From assembly GCF_000003815.2 (NCBI RefSeq), contig NC_049981.1:1947973-2011972 (forward strand): DNA of 64,000 bases. The letters run 5' to 3'. Position 1 is the first letter of the stretch; every line of letters begins with the position of its first letter. Below the pieces are notes generated by a model that worked only from the letters and a program-made list of their open reading frames with translations, searched no databases and had not been told where the DNA came from. This document shows, one piece after another, positions 1 to 11,300 of the stretch. The translations under genes were made by a program, and so were the position numbers. The DNA is from Branchiostoma floridae. Its lineage: Eukaryota > Chordata > Leptocardii > Amphioxiformes > Branchiostomatidae.

Positions 1-2830
1 ATGGATTCTTGTCGTTTTCTAAAGTTAGGAATGTTGCAAAACACTGAAAAGACCTGTTTTAAGATTACAAGATATATAGGATTCTGGTCTATCATTATCA
101 CCTACGGGTAACTTATACAGCTTTGAAGGGACGCCCAAACAGGAATGTTGACCACAAACTTTGAAGTGTTTCAATGCAGGACTAATAGACTTTACCCTTA
201 ATTGTGGCCGACGGGAAAATGGATGGATTCTTGTTGTTTTCTTTAGTAAGGAATGTTGTAAAACACTGAAAAGACCTGTTTTAAGATTACAAGATATATA
301 GGATTCTGGTCTATCATTATCACCTACGGGTAATTTGTACAGCTTTGAAGGGACGCCCAAACAGGAAGGTTGACCAAGCATTTTGGACTGTTCCAATGCA
401 AGCCTGATAGACTTTACCCAAAACTATGGCCGACGGGGGTAATGAATGGATTCTTGTTGTTTTCTAACGTTAGGAATGCTGTAGAGCATTGAAAACTCCT
501 GTTTTAAGATTATAAGATATATAAGATTCTTGTCTAGCAATATTGACTACGGCTAACTTGTACAGCTTAAAAGAGACGCCCAAACATGAATGTTTGAAGT
601 GTTTCAATGCAGGCCTCATAGACTAAACTGTGGCCGACGGCAAAATGGATGGATTCGTGTTGTTTTCTAAAGTAAGAAATGCTCTAGAACATTGACAAGT
701 CCTGTTATAAGATTATAAGACATGTGGGATTCTGGTCTAGCATTATTACCTACGGGTAACTTGTACAGCTTTAAGTTAAAATGACACCCAAACAGGAATG
801 TTGACGACGCATTTTGAAGTTTTTCAATGCAGGACTAATTGACGTTACCCCTAAATTGTGGCCGACGGGAAAATGGATGGATTCTTGTTGTTTTCTTAAG
901 TAAGGAATGTTGCAAAACACTGAAAAGACCTGTTTTAAGATTATAAGATATATAGGATTCTGGTCTATCATTATTAACTACGAATAACTTGTACAGCTTT
1001 GAAGGGACGCCCAAACAGGAAGGTTGACCAAGCATTTTGGACTGTTCCAATGCAAGCCTGATAGACTTTACACAAAACTATGGCCGACGGGGGTAATGAA
1101 TGGATTCTTGTTGTTTTCTAACGTTAGGAATGCTGTAGAGCATTGAAAACTCCTGTTTTAAGATTATAAGATATATAAGATTCTTGTCTAGCAATATTGA
1201 CTACGGCTAACTTGTACAGCTTAAAAGAGACGCCCAAACATGAATGTTTGAAGTGTTTCAATGCAGGCCTCATAGACTAAACTGTGGCCGACGGCAAAAT
1301 GGGTGGATTCTTGTTGTTTTCTAAAGTAAGAAATGCTCTAGAACATTGACAAGTCCTGTTATAAGATTATAAGACATGTGGGATTCTGGTCTAGCATTAT
1401 TACCTACGGGTAACTTGTACAGCTTTAAGTTAAAATGACACCCAAACAGGAATGTTGACGACGCATTTTGAAGTTTTTCAATGCAGGACTAATTGACGTT
1501 ACCCTAAATTGTGGCCGACGGGAAAATGGATGGATTCTTGTTGTTTTCTTAAGTAAGGAATGTTGCATAACACTGAAAAGACCTGTTTTAAGATTACAAG
1601 ATATATAGGATTCTGGTCTATCATTATTACCTTTGGGTAACTTGTACAGCTTTGATGGGACGCCCAAACAGAAATGTTGACCACGCAATTTGGAGTATTT
1701 GAATGCAGGCCTGATAGACTTTACCCTAAACAGTGGCCCACGGGAAATGGATGGATTCTTGTTGTTTTTCTAACGTTAAGAATGGTGTAGAGCATTGAAA
1801 CGTCCTGTTTTGTTGTTATAAGATATATAGGATTCTGGTCTATCATTATTACCTATGGGTAACTTGTACAGCTTTGAAGGGACGCCCAAACAGAAATGTT
1901 TACCATGCATTTTGGAGTTTTCAATGCAGGCCTGATAGACTTTACCCGAAACGATGGCCGACGGGAAAATGGATGGATTCTTGTTGTTTTCTAAAGTTAG
2001 GAATGCGGTAGAACATTGAGAAGTTCTGTTTTAAGATTGTAAGACATATAGGATTCTGGTCTAGCATTATTAATACCTACGGGTAACTTGTACAGCTTTA
2101 AAAGCACGCCCGAACATGAATGTTGACCACGTAATTTGGAGTGTTTCAATGCAGGACTAATAGACTTTACCCTAAATTGTGGCCGACGGGAAAATGGATG
2201 GATTCTTGTTGTTTTCTAAAGTAAGGAATGTTGTAAAACACTGAAAATATCGGTTTTAAGATTGTAAGACACATAGGATTCTGGTCTAGCATTATTAATA
2301 CCTACGGGTAACTTGTACAGCTTTATAATCACGCCCGAACAAGAATGTTGACCACGCATTTTGGAGTGTTTCAATGCAGAACTAATAGACTTTACCCTAA
2401 ATTGTGTCCGACGGGAAAATGGATGGATTCTTGTTGTTTTCTAAAGCAAGGAATGTTGCAAAACACTAAAAATACCTGTTTTAAGATTACAAGATATATA
2501 GGATTCTGGTCTAGCATTATTACCTACGGGTAACTTGTACAGCTTTGAAGGGACGCCCAAACAGAAATGTTGACTACCCAATTTGGAGTATTTCAATGCA
2601 AGCCTAATAGACTTTACCCTAAACCGTGGCCGACGGGAAAATGAAAGGAATCTTATTGTTTTCTAAAGTTAAGAATGCTGTAGATAATTGACAAGTCCTG
2701 TTTTAAGATTATAAGATATATAGGATTCTGGTCTACCACTATTACCTACGGGTAACTTGTACAGCTCTAAAGGAACGTTCAAACAGGAAGGTTGCCCACA
2801 AAGTTTTCAAGTGTTTCCATGTAGACCTGA
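1..2830. repeat. Satellite / long tandem array, ~222-bp unit, about 13 copies
   Basis: The block TGGATTCTTGTTGTTTTCTA recurs about every 200-228 bases (near 1, 224, 446, 650, 876, 1097, 1303, 1531, 1752, 1974, 2197, 2420 and 2646). It comes with a fixed order of sub-blocks (GGCCGACGGGAAAATGGATG, TACGGGTAACTTGTACAGC, GACGCCCAAACAGGAATGTT). Positions about 361-830 repeat nearly exactly at about 1015-1490, so there is a second period of about 654 bp (three units). The array starts at or before the window edge. Open frames occur because the unit is close to a multiple of three, but stops interrupt them and nothing protein-like is conserved. I treat it as non-coding. Confidence 0.9.
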
Positions 2831-2837
2831 TATTTTC

Positions 2838-3035
2838 TCCAAGCAGAAGTTAGGCTCCGGCTTTTTTTTTACGTTTTTTTAGTCCTTTTAAAGCGAGCTT
2901 TCTATTTTGTATTGTATCTTGTATTGGCTGGCAGAGTTCAAGAAAAATGACAAAATAGAAAGCCCGATAAAAGCAAGGAACTTTTATAAAAGCGACTAAA
3001 AAATCGTCAAAAAACAGCTGGGGCATAGATTCGTC
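2838..3035. mobile_element. Small inverted-repeat element (MITE-like), family also at 46967
   Basis: Two arms face each other: CTTTCTATTTTGTATTG near 2897 and GACAAAATAGAAAGCCCGAT near 2948, with outer TTTTTTTAGTC / GACTAAAAAATC. The outermost left part AAGCAGAAGTTAGGCTCCGG matches the right end of the second copy (AGCCGGAGCCTAACCTCTGC near 47132). No coding capacity. The superfamily is not assigned because a target duplication could not be fixed. Confidence 0.65.
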
Positions 3036-4729
3036 TCCCTAATGAGAAAACAATGGGGGTTATGGGCGAGAGGGAAAGAATGTAGGTGTGAAACGCATTT
3101 TGACCGCGCGCATTTGACCGCCCGGAGGGACCATAAACCGGATTTTTCGCCGTTATCCCAGAAATCTTCGCCTTTCCACGTTTATAAATCTTGGCCAGGG
3201 TCCATAAACGAAAAATGTCGCCAAAAGGGGCAATCTAACAGCGACAATTTTGAGGCGCTAATAAATCGCCCCAGAATTGTAACCAAAAATGTCCGTTTGT
3301 AACCATTCCGTGTTCGTAGTGCCCAATACACATCCCAGTCTGCAGTCAAGTGAAGCCAGACTTTGTACAAGTCAGATGAGATGTATTTGGGCAAGGAGGT
3401 TGAAAAATTTGGGTAAACCCTGTCCTGTCTTTTGTACGTAAGTTCTATAATCATTTGCTATAGACTCCCTTTTACATTTTTTCATATTGGCCTGTTTCTG
3501 TTGGCAGCTTGCGTTGTTTAGATTATGATTTGACAATGATTGTATAGATGCCGGAAATAGTCGTCGCTTCAGTTTACGGGCTTATAAATGTTTCCTGTTG
3601 TATAAGCACTGTAAAATGAAATACTATACATAGAGTGAAGATTTGTAAATATGATTTCATATAATTTGGATTGTGACCTCTGAGTGGTAAAACGAGTCTC
3701 CTCGAATCAGTAAGCCTTCAAGCATTTTGCACTTCAATGTTGACATCGTCAAATTATCTATATGTACATATACAAGTAAGTCTTATGGGTGGCAGTACAA
3801 AAGCCCAGCCGATGTGCAAAGTAAACACCTGTATATTTTGCACGAACAACAATGAATCTTATCCCTTTTATGTTGTCCAATTAACCCCTTGTTTTTTCTT
3901 TTATACTTTATAGGAGTATGCTAAGCATATTTCTCTAAGCCTCTACAGGAGGCAATTAGCATGTCCATGTCAGATAAATAAGAGAATCTTTTATAAACTC
4001 CAGTCAGTCCACTGTTTGTTCGCTTCTTTGGATCCGGAGTTGACGTAAAAAAATAAAGCGCGTCCTTGTTGATCTTATGGCAGGCTTGTGTGTTGTGAAT
4101 ATGGATGAGAGTCATCTATTTAAGTTAAATCCGTCCTCGGCACAGACACAACGGATCCACCATTTCCTTTGCTGTCTTTCCAGTAGGGTCACTTCGTGAC
4201 ACATCGATTTGGTTCTTCAAAGTACCGACTAAGATTTCTAATTCTAATTGACCATAATGTTTATACAATATCTTTTGAACAGACTGTTTTTACAAACTGG
4301 GCCGATATGTTTCAACTAACAGATCACAAACTCCTTGAATCTTCTTAAATCTTAGGTGGTACATAAAGGAGGAGCTGGGCGTAGCCGTCAAACCATATAT
4401 GTGAATGAATTCGGTGCTAATTCACTTGTAAATTAGTTAATCGGCAGAATAGTAGCGGCACTCGAGGGGAGGGGGAGTTTTTCACACTTTTTATTTTGAC
4501 TAAACAGTAGAATAACTTTGCGCAAGCTTTGTATCGCTTACAACGCATATTTTGGAGAACAGTCCACAAATGTTTAACCCATACATGAGCGACGTGGAAT
4601 TAAAAAAAGACAGCCTTTGTCTTGACCGCGTACGAAGTCTGTGGTTTATGACAAGACAAACATGCATGGAATACATACTTAAAATCTTTGAAAAGTGTTT
4701 GCATGCTGAATGCATATTTTGGAAACACG
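3036..4729. other. Non-genic stretch, nothing recognised
   Basis: No splice-bounded open frame similar to the channel gene is visible on the minus strand, and the short open frames on either strand have no recognisable domain. The missing CNBD of channel repeat III is not here. The stretch is probably intron sequence of the channel gene. Confidence 0.5.
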
Positions 4730-4744
4730 TGGAAACTTATCTGT

Positions 4745-5165
4745 TACATGTTGTAACTTTTTCACATAAAATCACATTCTTAGCTAGGACACCGGCTAAT
4801 GTGACATTATGTGAAACACTTTCACATAAAATAACATTTTGATCTGTCATGTGAAAAAATGTGATTTCAACTTCACATAATTTCACATTCGCCTCCGTCC
4901 AGTTTGCGGAGTAAAACCGTTTCACATCCCTTCACATTTTGTCACATTTCACATTCACATTTTTTTTGTCACGTTTTTGGGTTGTGCGGTTTCACATAAT
5001 CGATTCACATTTTTCGAAGGGTCACATTAATTCACATAGAATAACATTTGACGATTCACATTTTGAAAATAAATCACATTTTGGGTTTCACATTTTTCCA
5101 ATGGAAGTCACATTAAATCACATTTTCTTGGCATCGTGCACTAAATTCACATAATTTTCACATTT
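4745..5165. repeat. Dense cluster of TTCACAT / ATGTGAA motifs
   Basis: Within about 420 bases the hexamer TCACAT or its complement ATGTGA occurs dozens of times, usually extended to TTCACATTT or TTCACATAA, in both orientations and with irregular spacing of about 8-25 bases. It is not a regular tandem repeat. It lies just downstream, in the gene sense, of channel exon 25 and is therefore probably intronic. Confidence 0.75.
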
Positions 5166-5216
5166 ATGCACCTTGTAGTGAAAAGGACAGTTAGGGCATA
5201 AAAACTGGATACAAAC

Positions 5217-5373
5217 CGATGATCCTCTGGTATAACGTGAATGTCACGTCAGCCTCTAGAGCCACTGGTAAACCCTCAAACAGTGATCGGGTTGCGATGC
5301 CACGTGTTCGCACCCACAGGTACTCATAGTGCTGGTCGACACGCTTCTGGAGACGTTCATCCACACCGTAGCA
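5217..5373 (-). CDS. Channel exon 25: C-linker of repeat III, last visible exon
   Basis: After the acceptor ctcatcgacag the phase-0 frame reads CYGVDERLQKRVDQHYEYLW and then RGIATRSLFEGLPVALEADV, the standard CNG C-linker pattern (helix, YYxYxW, then a LP...LxxDV segment). It connects directly to FAFLK of exon 24 over a 551-base intron. The donor is uncertain: gtttgt after 5217 (phase 1) is preferred, gtatcc after 5213 (phase 2) is possible. CNBD III is not found further left in the window. Confidence 0.82.
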
Positions 5374-8300
5374 CTGTCGATGAGAAAGTGAGAATATCCC
5401 GGGTAAGGCTTAGGTCCCAATTGAAAAAGGAGCCCTGCTGGGCAGGTCATCATCACTGGCTGTTTTTGACACTTTCGGGCGTGACCCTGCGTGGCCCTGT
5501 GGAATACCATGCGGCTCCCGGTGTATTTTTGGGCCCGGCCGAGCCCCGGGTTGAATTTAAGTTGGACCTAAAAAATGAACAAGGCACCGGTAACGGACAG
5601 ACGCCGTATGCTAATTATGAGCACACTGAGAGGTACCCCCTCAGTCCACCGGGACAAATTTGTGGCTTCGGGACCCGACCGGGGCTACATCCCTGACGGG
5701 CACCGGTGCACTGAGGACCAAAGTCTAACTTTGCAAATTGGGAATAACTAGCATAAAACCTCATGTGACAATTGACGCAAATTTGAACCATGAATGCGCC
5801 AAACATTGAGCGTGACAGAGGTTGAAAACTTAATTCGAAATGTCATGATCAGACGAAGAAGAACCTGCAAAATGTCTTTTTTTCTAGTACACAAGGGGAA
5901 ATGCTGAGGTCGCGACAGGTTTACCTTTAAGAAGGCGAAGATCAGCCTCAGTCTCTCCTGGTAGCGAGCGCGCTGCGCTGCCGCGTTGGCTAAGCTGGCC
6001 GCTACGCTGGCGACGATGTAACCATAGAACACGATTCCCACGATCTGAAGCAGGGCCATCAACACCATCTGTCGCAATGGAAGACAAAGGTAAGTGTCAT
6101 TCTGATTCATCATGGAAGCCCATCTGTATTGCCTATTGGTGGCGAACTCCACGGAACAAATTTGCAACGACCACAATCGCTTTCTTTCTCAGCAATAATG
6201 ACCAATCATGATCACTGCAAAACATGAACTCTCGAGAGTTACAGACACGTGATCTTATCAACAATCAACATGTGATCTTGCGGATACGTGATGTCAGCAA
6301 CCGGTCAAACGTGCCAGGAAGTTTATAAAGCCCACCGTCTCTGTTAACTTACTGACACCTTTCACCAATTAATGACGTCATGCATCCGTAAGACCACGTG
6401 TTGACAAGATCTCATGCCTACAAATCTAGCAAGCAGTCTGTAGCGATTGGTCATTACCGGGCCAAACAAACTGCCATTACGCCATACGACTCCACGCATA
6501 CTTTATGATCAACCCCGAAACCTGCTTGTACCTTTTAAATAATTCAAACCGACCTCATAATCCTTGTCTAAGCTGGCGTGCAAATCTCCATAGCCCACGT
6601 TGAGTGCCGTGGCGCATGCCCAGTACATGCTAGTGGCGTACATCTTGCCGTGTTCGTCTTCTTTGAAATCGTGCTCGTCCACCAACGTTCGGGCGATCCA
6701 GTTGTCCTCCACACAGGGTGTAGACAGAAAGGGCGGGCAGCCCATCAACCACACGACGCACGTGGTCCAGTGGGTGAAGATGAGTGAGTACAAGAAGAAC
6801 TTGACCTGTCTATAGCAAGCACAAAAGAACATTTGCTTGTCAATAATCATAAGTTAAACTTGCCGCGTGTCAAATGTGCAACACAACAACTAGTAGTGTC
6901 TTTGGAAGGTATGTCAGAAAGCAGTTACTCATTGACAAGCAACTGGATATGATTTTGGAAAAGGCCAGACGTTTCAGACAGCATCCACAATCTTTCGTCA
7001 GTGACACTTAGGAAAGCTGGTAGAAGAGCAGGTTTTATACCTTACCTATGAATCGATATGCAAAGGAGATGAAGACAAATAACGGATTGTCCAATAGGAA
7101 ACAAAAATAAGGCAAAGTCAAGACAAGGTTGATGCAATTTGACGATCCTGGGATTCTCACATTTTTTTATAAGTTAAATCAATTTGGTCGCTACTTTTAT
7201 AGTTTGTCGTTCGTTTTGCCACATAATCAATACAGACAATAGTCTTATAAATTCAAGACCTGATTAATCCAGTTTCGATCTCCACGTTGGACTCCAAGTA
7301 GTCAAAGAACAGCAGGAGGTTGTAGGCGATCAGCACACGGTTCAGCCTCAGAAGACCCACCAGAGCCATGAGGTCCGTGTAGTCCCACTGTGGACGGTAC
7401 ATGGTCAGAATTCATGGTCATTCAGAATTTGCAACGTAGAAAGAGTATTGCAAATTCTGGACTGAGGGCTAACTGCAGGTAACATGAAGGGGATGGATGA
7501 ATAAACGAAGTAGAACAAATAGCATGTGCCTACCCTAATTCAGGCCAGACTTCGACGCCACAAATTTGTCCCGGTGGACTGCCGGATATATCGGGGGTAC
7601 CCTCTGGTGTGCCTCACGGATATAGGTCACGTCGTCCATTTATTATGGGCCCCGTGCCGATTTTAACTGAGCCGAAAATAAGCACAACGGTCTGCTACTT
7701 TTAAAATGAACCCGTGGTTCGGCCGTACCCGCAAGATGTCCTATACGAGGCCACGTATAGGTTAGGACCGAAAGCCCCCCCCCCCCAAAAAAAAAACCCC
7801 AGCTCATTACCTGCCTGACAGGGCCCATTTTCAATTGGACATATATTTTGGCTAGCATGGGTACCATCTGGAAAGTAGTTAGCTCCGCATCCGGCGTTCA
7901 TTATATACTATATACAGTCGCTTCTAGCTCTGACATTCATTATACACTATATACAGTCCCTTCTCTGTGTTTCCGTCTGGGAACGCGGACCATCTTAACG
8001 TCTGGAATCGTCCAAATTTTGGAAGCAGGCGCTGATTGGTCCCTACACATGAGCGAAATATGGAATGGTTTCAAGCGCTCGTTCGAACAGACGTTCCAAC
8101 ACCGGACAAGCCCTCCGCCCGCTCGTGGGAGGCCTGTTGTCATCGAACAAGCGCTCTAGAACCTATTCCTAGATTCGCTCATTAACTGACGTTACCGCCA
8201 AACGGTTTGAATGCGCACATCTCCAGACGGATAGCAGAAGCGAACGTAGGAGCGAACTACTATCCGGATGGTACCCAGGCTATATTTTGGCCCGATAGAT

Positions 8301-11300
8301 GTTGTAATTAGCAAGTGTATCTAAGCAACGTAACTAAGAATGTCGTTACGAGGAGCATCTCAGGTTGTTACGAGGAGCATCCCAAGACCACATACGTACG
8401 TTTGTGATGAAGGGAATGGCCACCAGCTCAATAGGGAAGCTGGCCATGATGTCCATCAGGAAGTTAGTCTTGAGGTAATGTCTGGCAGTCTCCAGAGGGT
8501 GTGTCACCATCACGTGCTTATCGTTGTAGAAGGCTGCGTGCAGCTTGATGTACCTAGGCGACGGAAAAACAGGACCCGCCTGTTCTCACAAGCAATACAT
8601 AGGCATTTTGCTTTTGTTTGTATGCAACAAATCAAAGATATAACGTTAAGACCCATCAAGCAAATAGTGAAATACAAAATCATCAAACACAAATAATCAT
8701 ATCAGGGGTCGACCCACTGGACAGATCCACATGGAAGCGCGGTGTGAAGACTAGACAAAGCCGTTTGTTTGGTCTCCTAGGGTTAATGGACTAAACCTGA
8801 TAATTGTAAAACAAATCTACCGACAAATCAGTCATGCAATTAATAGTCTACTGTATATAGTCAACCCCAACTGTCCAATAAGGTGCACCAGGCCCGTCTA
8901 CGCCTGTTTGGTCACATTGCAAGGACAGAGCCACGGAAACAGCTGCCCTTCTGAGGAAACCGACCCTACTCAACTGGCCAGGCCCCAGGGGCCGTCCCAG
9001 GCATACCTAGCAAGAACAACTGAGGGACGACCTGAGGGCTGCCGGCCTCGACCTTAAGCTTACCACCGCCTGGGTGCTGGCCCTCAACAGACCTATGTGG
9101 AGATCTGTGTGTGCAGGCGCTACGCTCCATCCCGGAGAATGCGGACCTGAGTGAGTGAGTGTATATAGTTCGCATCATACCGGTATAACGTTGACTTACA
9201 TGTCCACGAAGTTGCAGACGTCCAGGCCGATGTTGATGCCGAATAAGGCCCAAGACTCGCGCAGCAGGGCGGCCTGTAACGTGTAGGTAAAGGTGGAGGC
9301 TGCCGCCATGAGCAAGCGCAAGCCTATCCACACACGGAACCACCTCCCAGAGGTCATGAAGGTGCGTCTGAAAGAGATAGAGAGATAGATTAGATTCTCT
9401 TGTCGATTTGACAGATGAGGAGGCAGACAGGCATTTGCCTGACCTGCACATGACTTTTTATGGTGAAGGAGGGGTGTGCAATTCCTTCTCCACCCTCTCG
9501 TCTATTGGAGCACTAAGTCTCACGGGGGCGACTGTATGCAACGTGTGAGGCGGCTCCAGTAGATGCAGCTTTGTTGTTCGGAGTATCCGTCACCTAGGAG
9601 GACTTCCGACCAAGGATGTAAGGGGTTCCTCCTACCCCAGACTCGTGTGTCATGGCGGGTGCGTCATGCCCGAACATGCCCCTAAGGCCTGTCTCGGCCA
9701 CAAAGGCCTGCCACTGCCACTAGCCGCAGCAGCTAGATACTCATTTACACCCGAGTTACGTGAGGAAAGAACGTTACAGAGAAGTCACGTGTTGAATCTA
9801 CATAACGTGACGTCACAGAAGCAGTGGATCGCTCATTCATTGACAAAGACTGGAGTTGGGCAGTTGGGATTTGGGGGTGAGTCCAATCTCTGTGTTGAAA
9901 ATTACAGTTTAACTTTGATCCAGGAAACAATAGACAATACCGTGGACAGGTTAGCCAATTTCGTTGATGAAGGTTAGAAATCTAGGTAATAAGAATCTAC
10001 CAAATAGCAGTTACTACTCAAGCAATTGGATATGATTTTGGAAATGGTCAGAAGTTTAAGATAACATCCGTTATCTTTCGTCAGCGACACTGAAGGGATC
10101 TCGCTGGAAGTCAGGTTTCCAAAATCATATCTTGTTGCTTGAGTAACTGTTATTTGGTGTATTTTATTATGTCTAACCTTCATCGACATATAAGACATAC
10201 ATCCGTTTATTGGAAATATAAAAAGTGAGAGTTCTTACCTCATCAGCAAATTGGACAGGATGCGAAGCGGTGTGCTCAAACGATGGAATGGCTCCAAGTA
10301 GTCTTTATCTCCCCCCAGCCCATCTGAGGGGAACTTGAAGACGGGCTCCGACTTTTTGCGGTGAAGACTGGGGAGATAAAGCGATTCCAGTTGATCATCG
10401 TCGGCCGTGGCGGCGACTTGGCTGAATGACCTGATCCGTGGCTTTGTTGGGCCTTCCGTTCCAATCTTACTCAACCGCAGCGCTTCGCGGAAGTCCTCCA
10501 TTTTGGACAGTTCGTGAAATTGCCTAGAAAAGACGAAAAACTATTCAAATATACATCATGCAATGGGCAGGATTCTGTGGGCGTCTGCCATTTATGATAC
10601 AGAAGTGCCAAGTGGAATTTTTAAAATGGGTCTTCGAAGAAAAACATTAATTACAATTAGCGAATCATCCACCAATAAACCAATGAACCAAGTGATAGTG
10701 TGATCATAATCAGCATGACCGGGAATCAAGATTCGTATGCAAGAAAACTTTTAACATACTTTTCAACGAGGGGATACTTCGAGAGCACATCCTCCAGGTC
10801 ATCTCGGGTCAAGATAATCAGCTCGACATATGTCCTGGATCGGATCGTGTCCGGCTGTTGGTCACCAAACAGCAGGGACAGCTGTCCGAAGTACTGACCA
10901 GGGCCCATGATACACAACGTCTCTGCCAGGTCATCCGTTAGTATCTATGGTGCGCAGTGACAGAGGAAGCAATTATTCCAGTAAGGTGAGTGGTAGGATA
11001 CAGGAGAATTACTTTGCACGACCAGTAACATACGTTCGCATAATTCCACCAGGTGCCATTATACCGCCACCTCAAAAAGCGTTGTTATAGAGGTCTTCTC
11101 AAGATTGTCTTCAACACCTAAATATCTGAATTGTATTACATTTAGGATATGTAACATTCGGTGTTCAAGACAATCTTGGGAAGACCTCTATACTAACATT
11201 TTTTGAGGTGGCGGTATTATAGCAGTCGATGTTATATACTTACTATGCTTGCGCTTCTGCAGTAACCGAGCATATTGCCAGGAACAATTGTGTAATTTTT

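Noticed and set aside
25-396. 123-residue minus-strand open frame (and similar frames to 2533)
   Set aside because: It follows the 222-bp satellite, whose length is close to a multiple of three; other units carry stops and no domain is present.
3042-3302. 86-residue plus-strand frame and the overlapping minus-strand frame
   Set aside because: No domain, no splice context and no similarity to the missing channel domains.
5241-5696. 151-residue plus-strand open frame
   Set aside because: It is antisense to channel exon 25 and runs into a GC-rich dispersed repeat; no domain.
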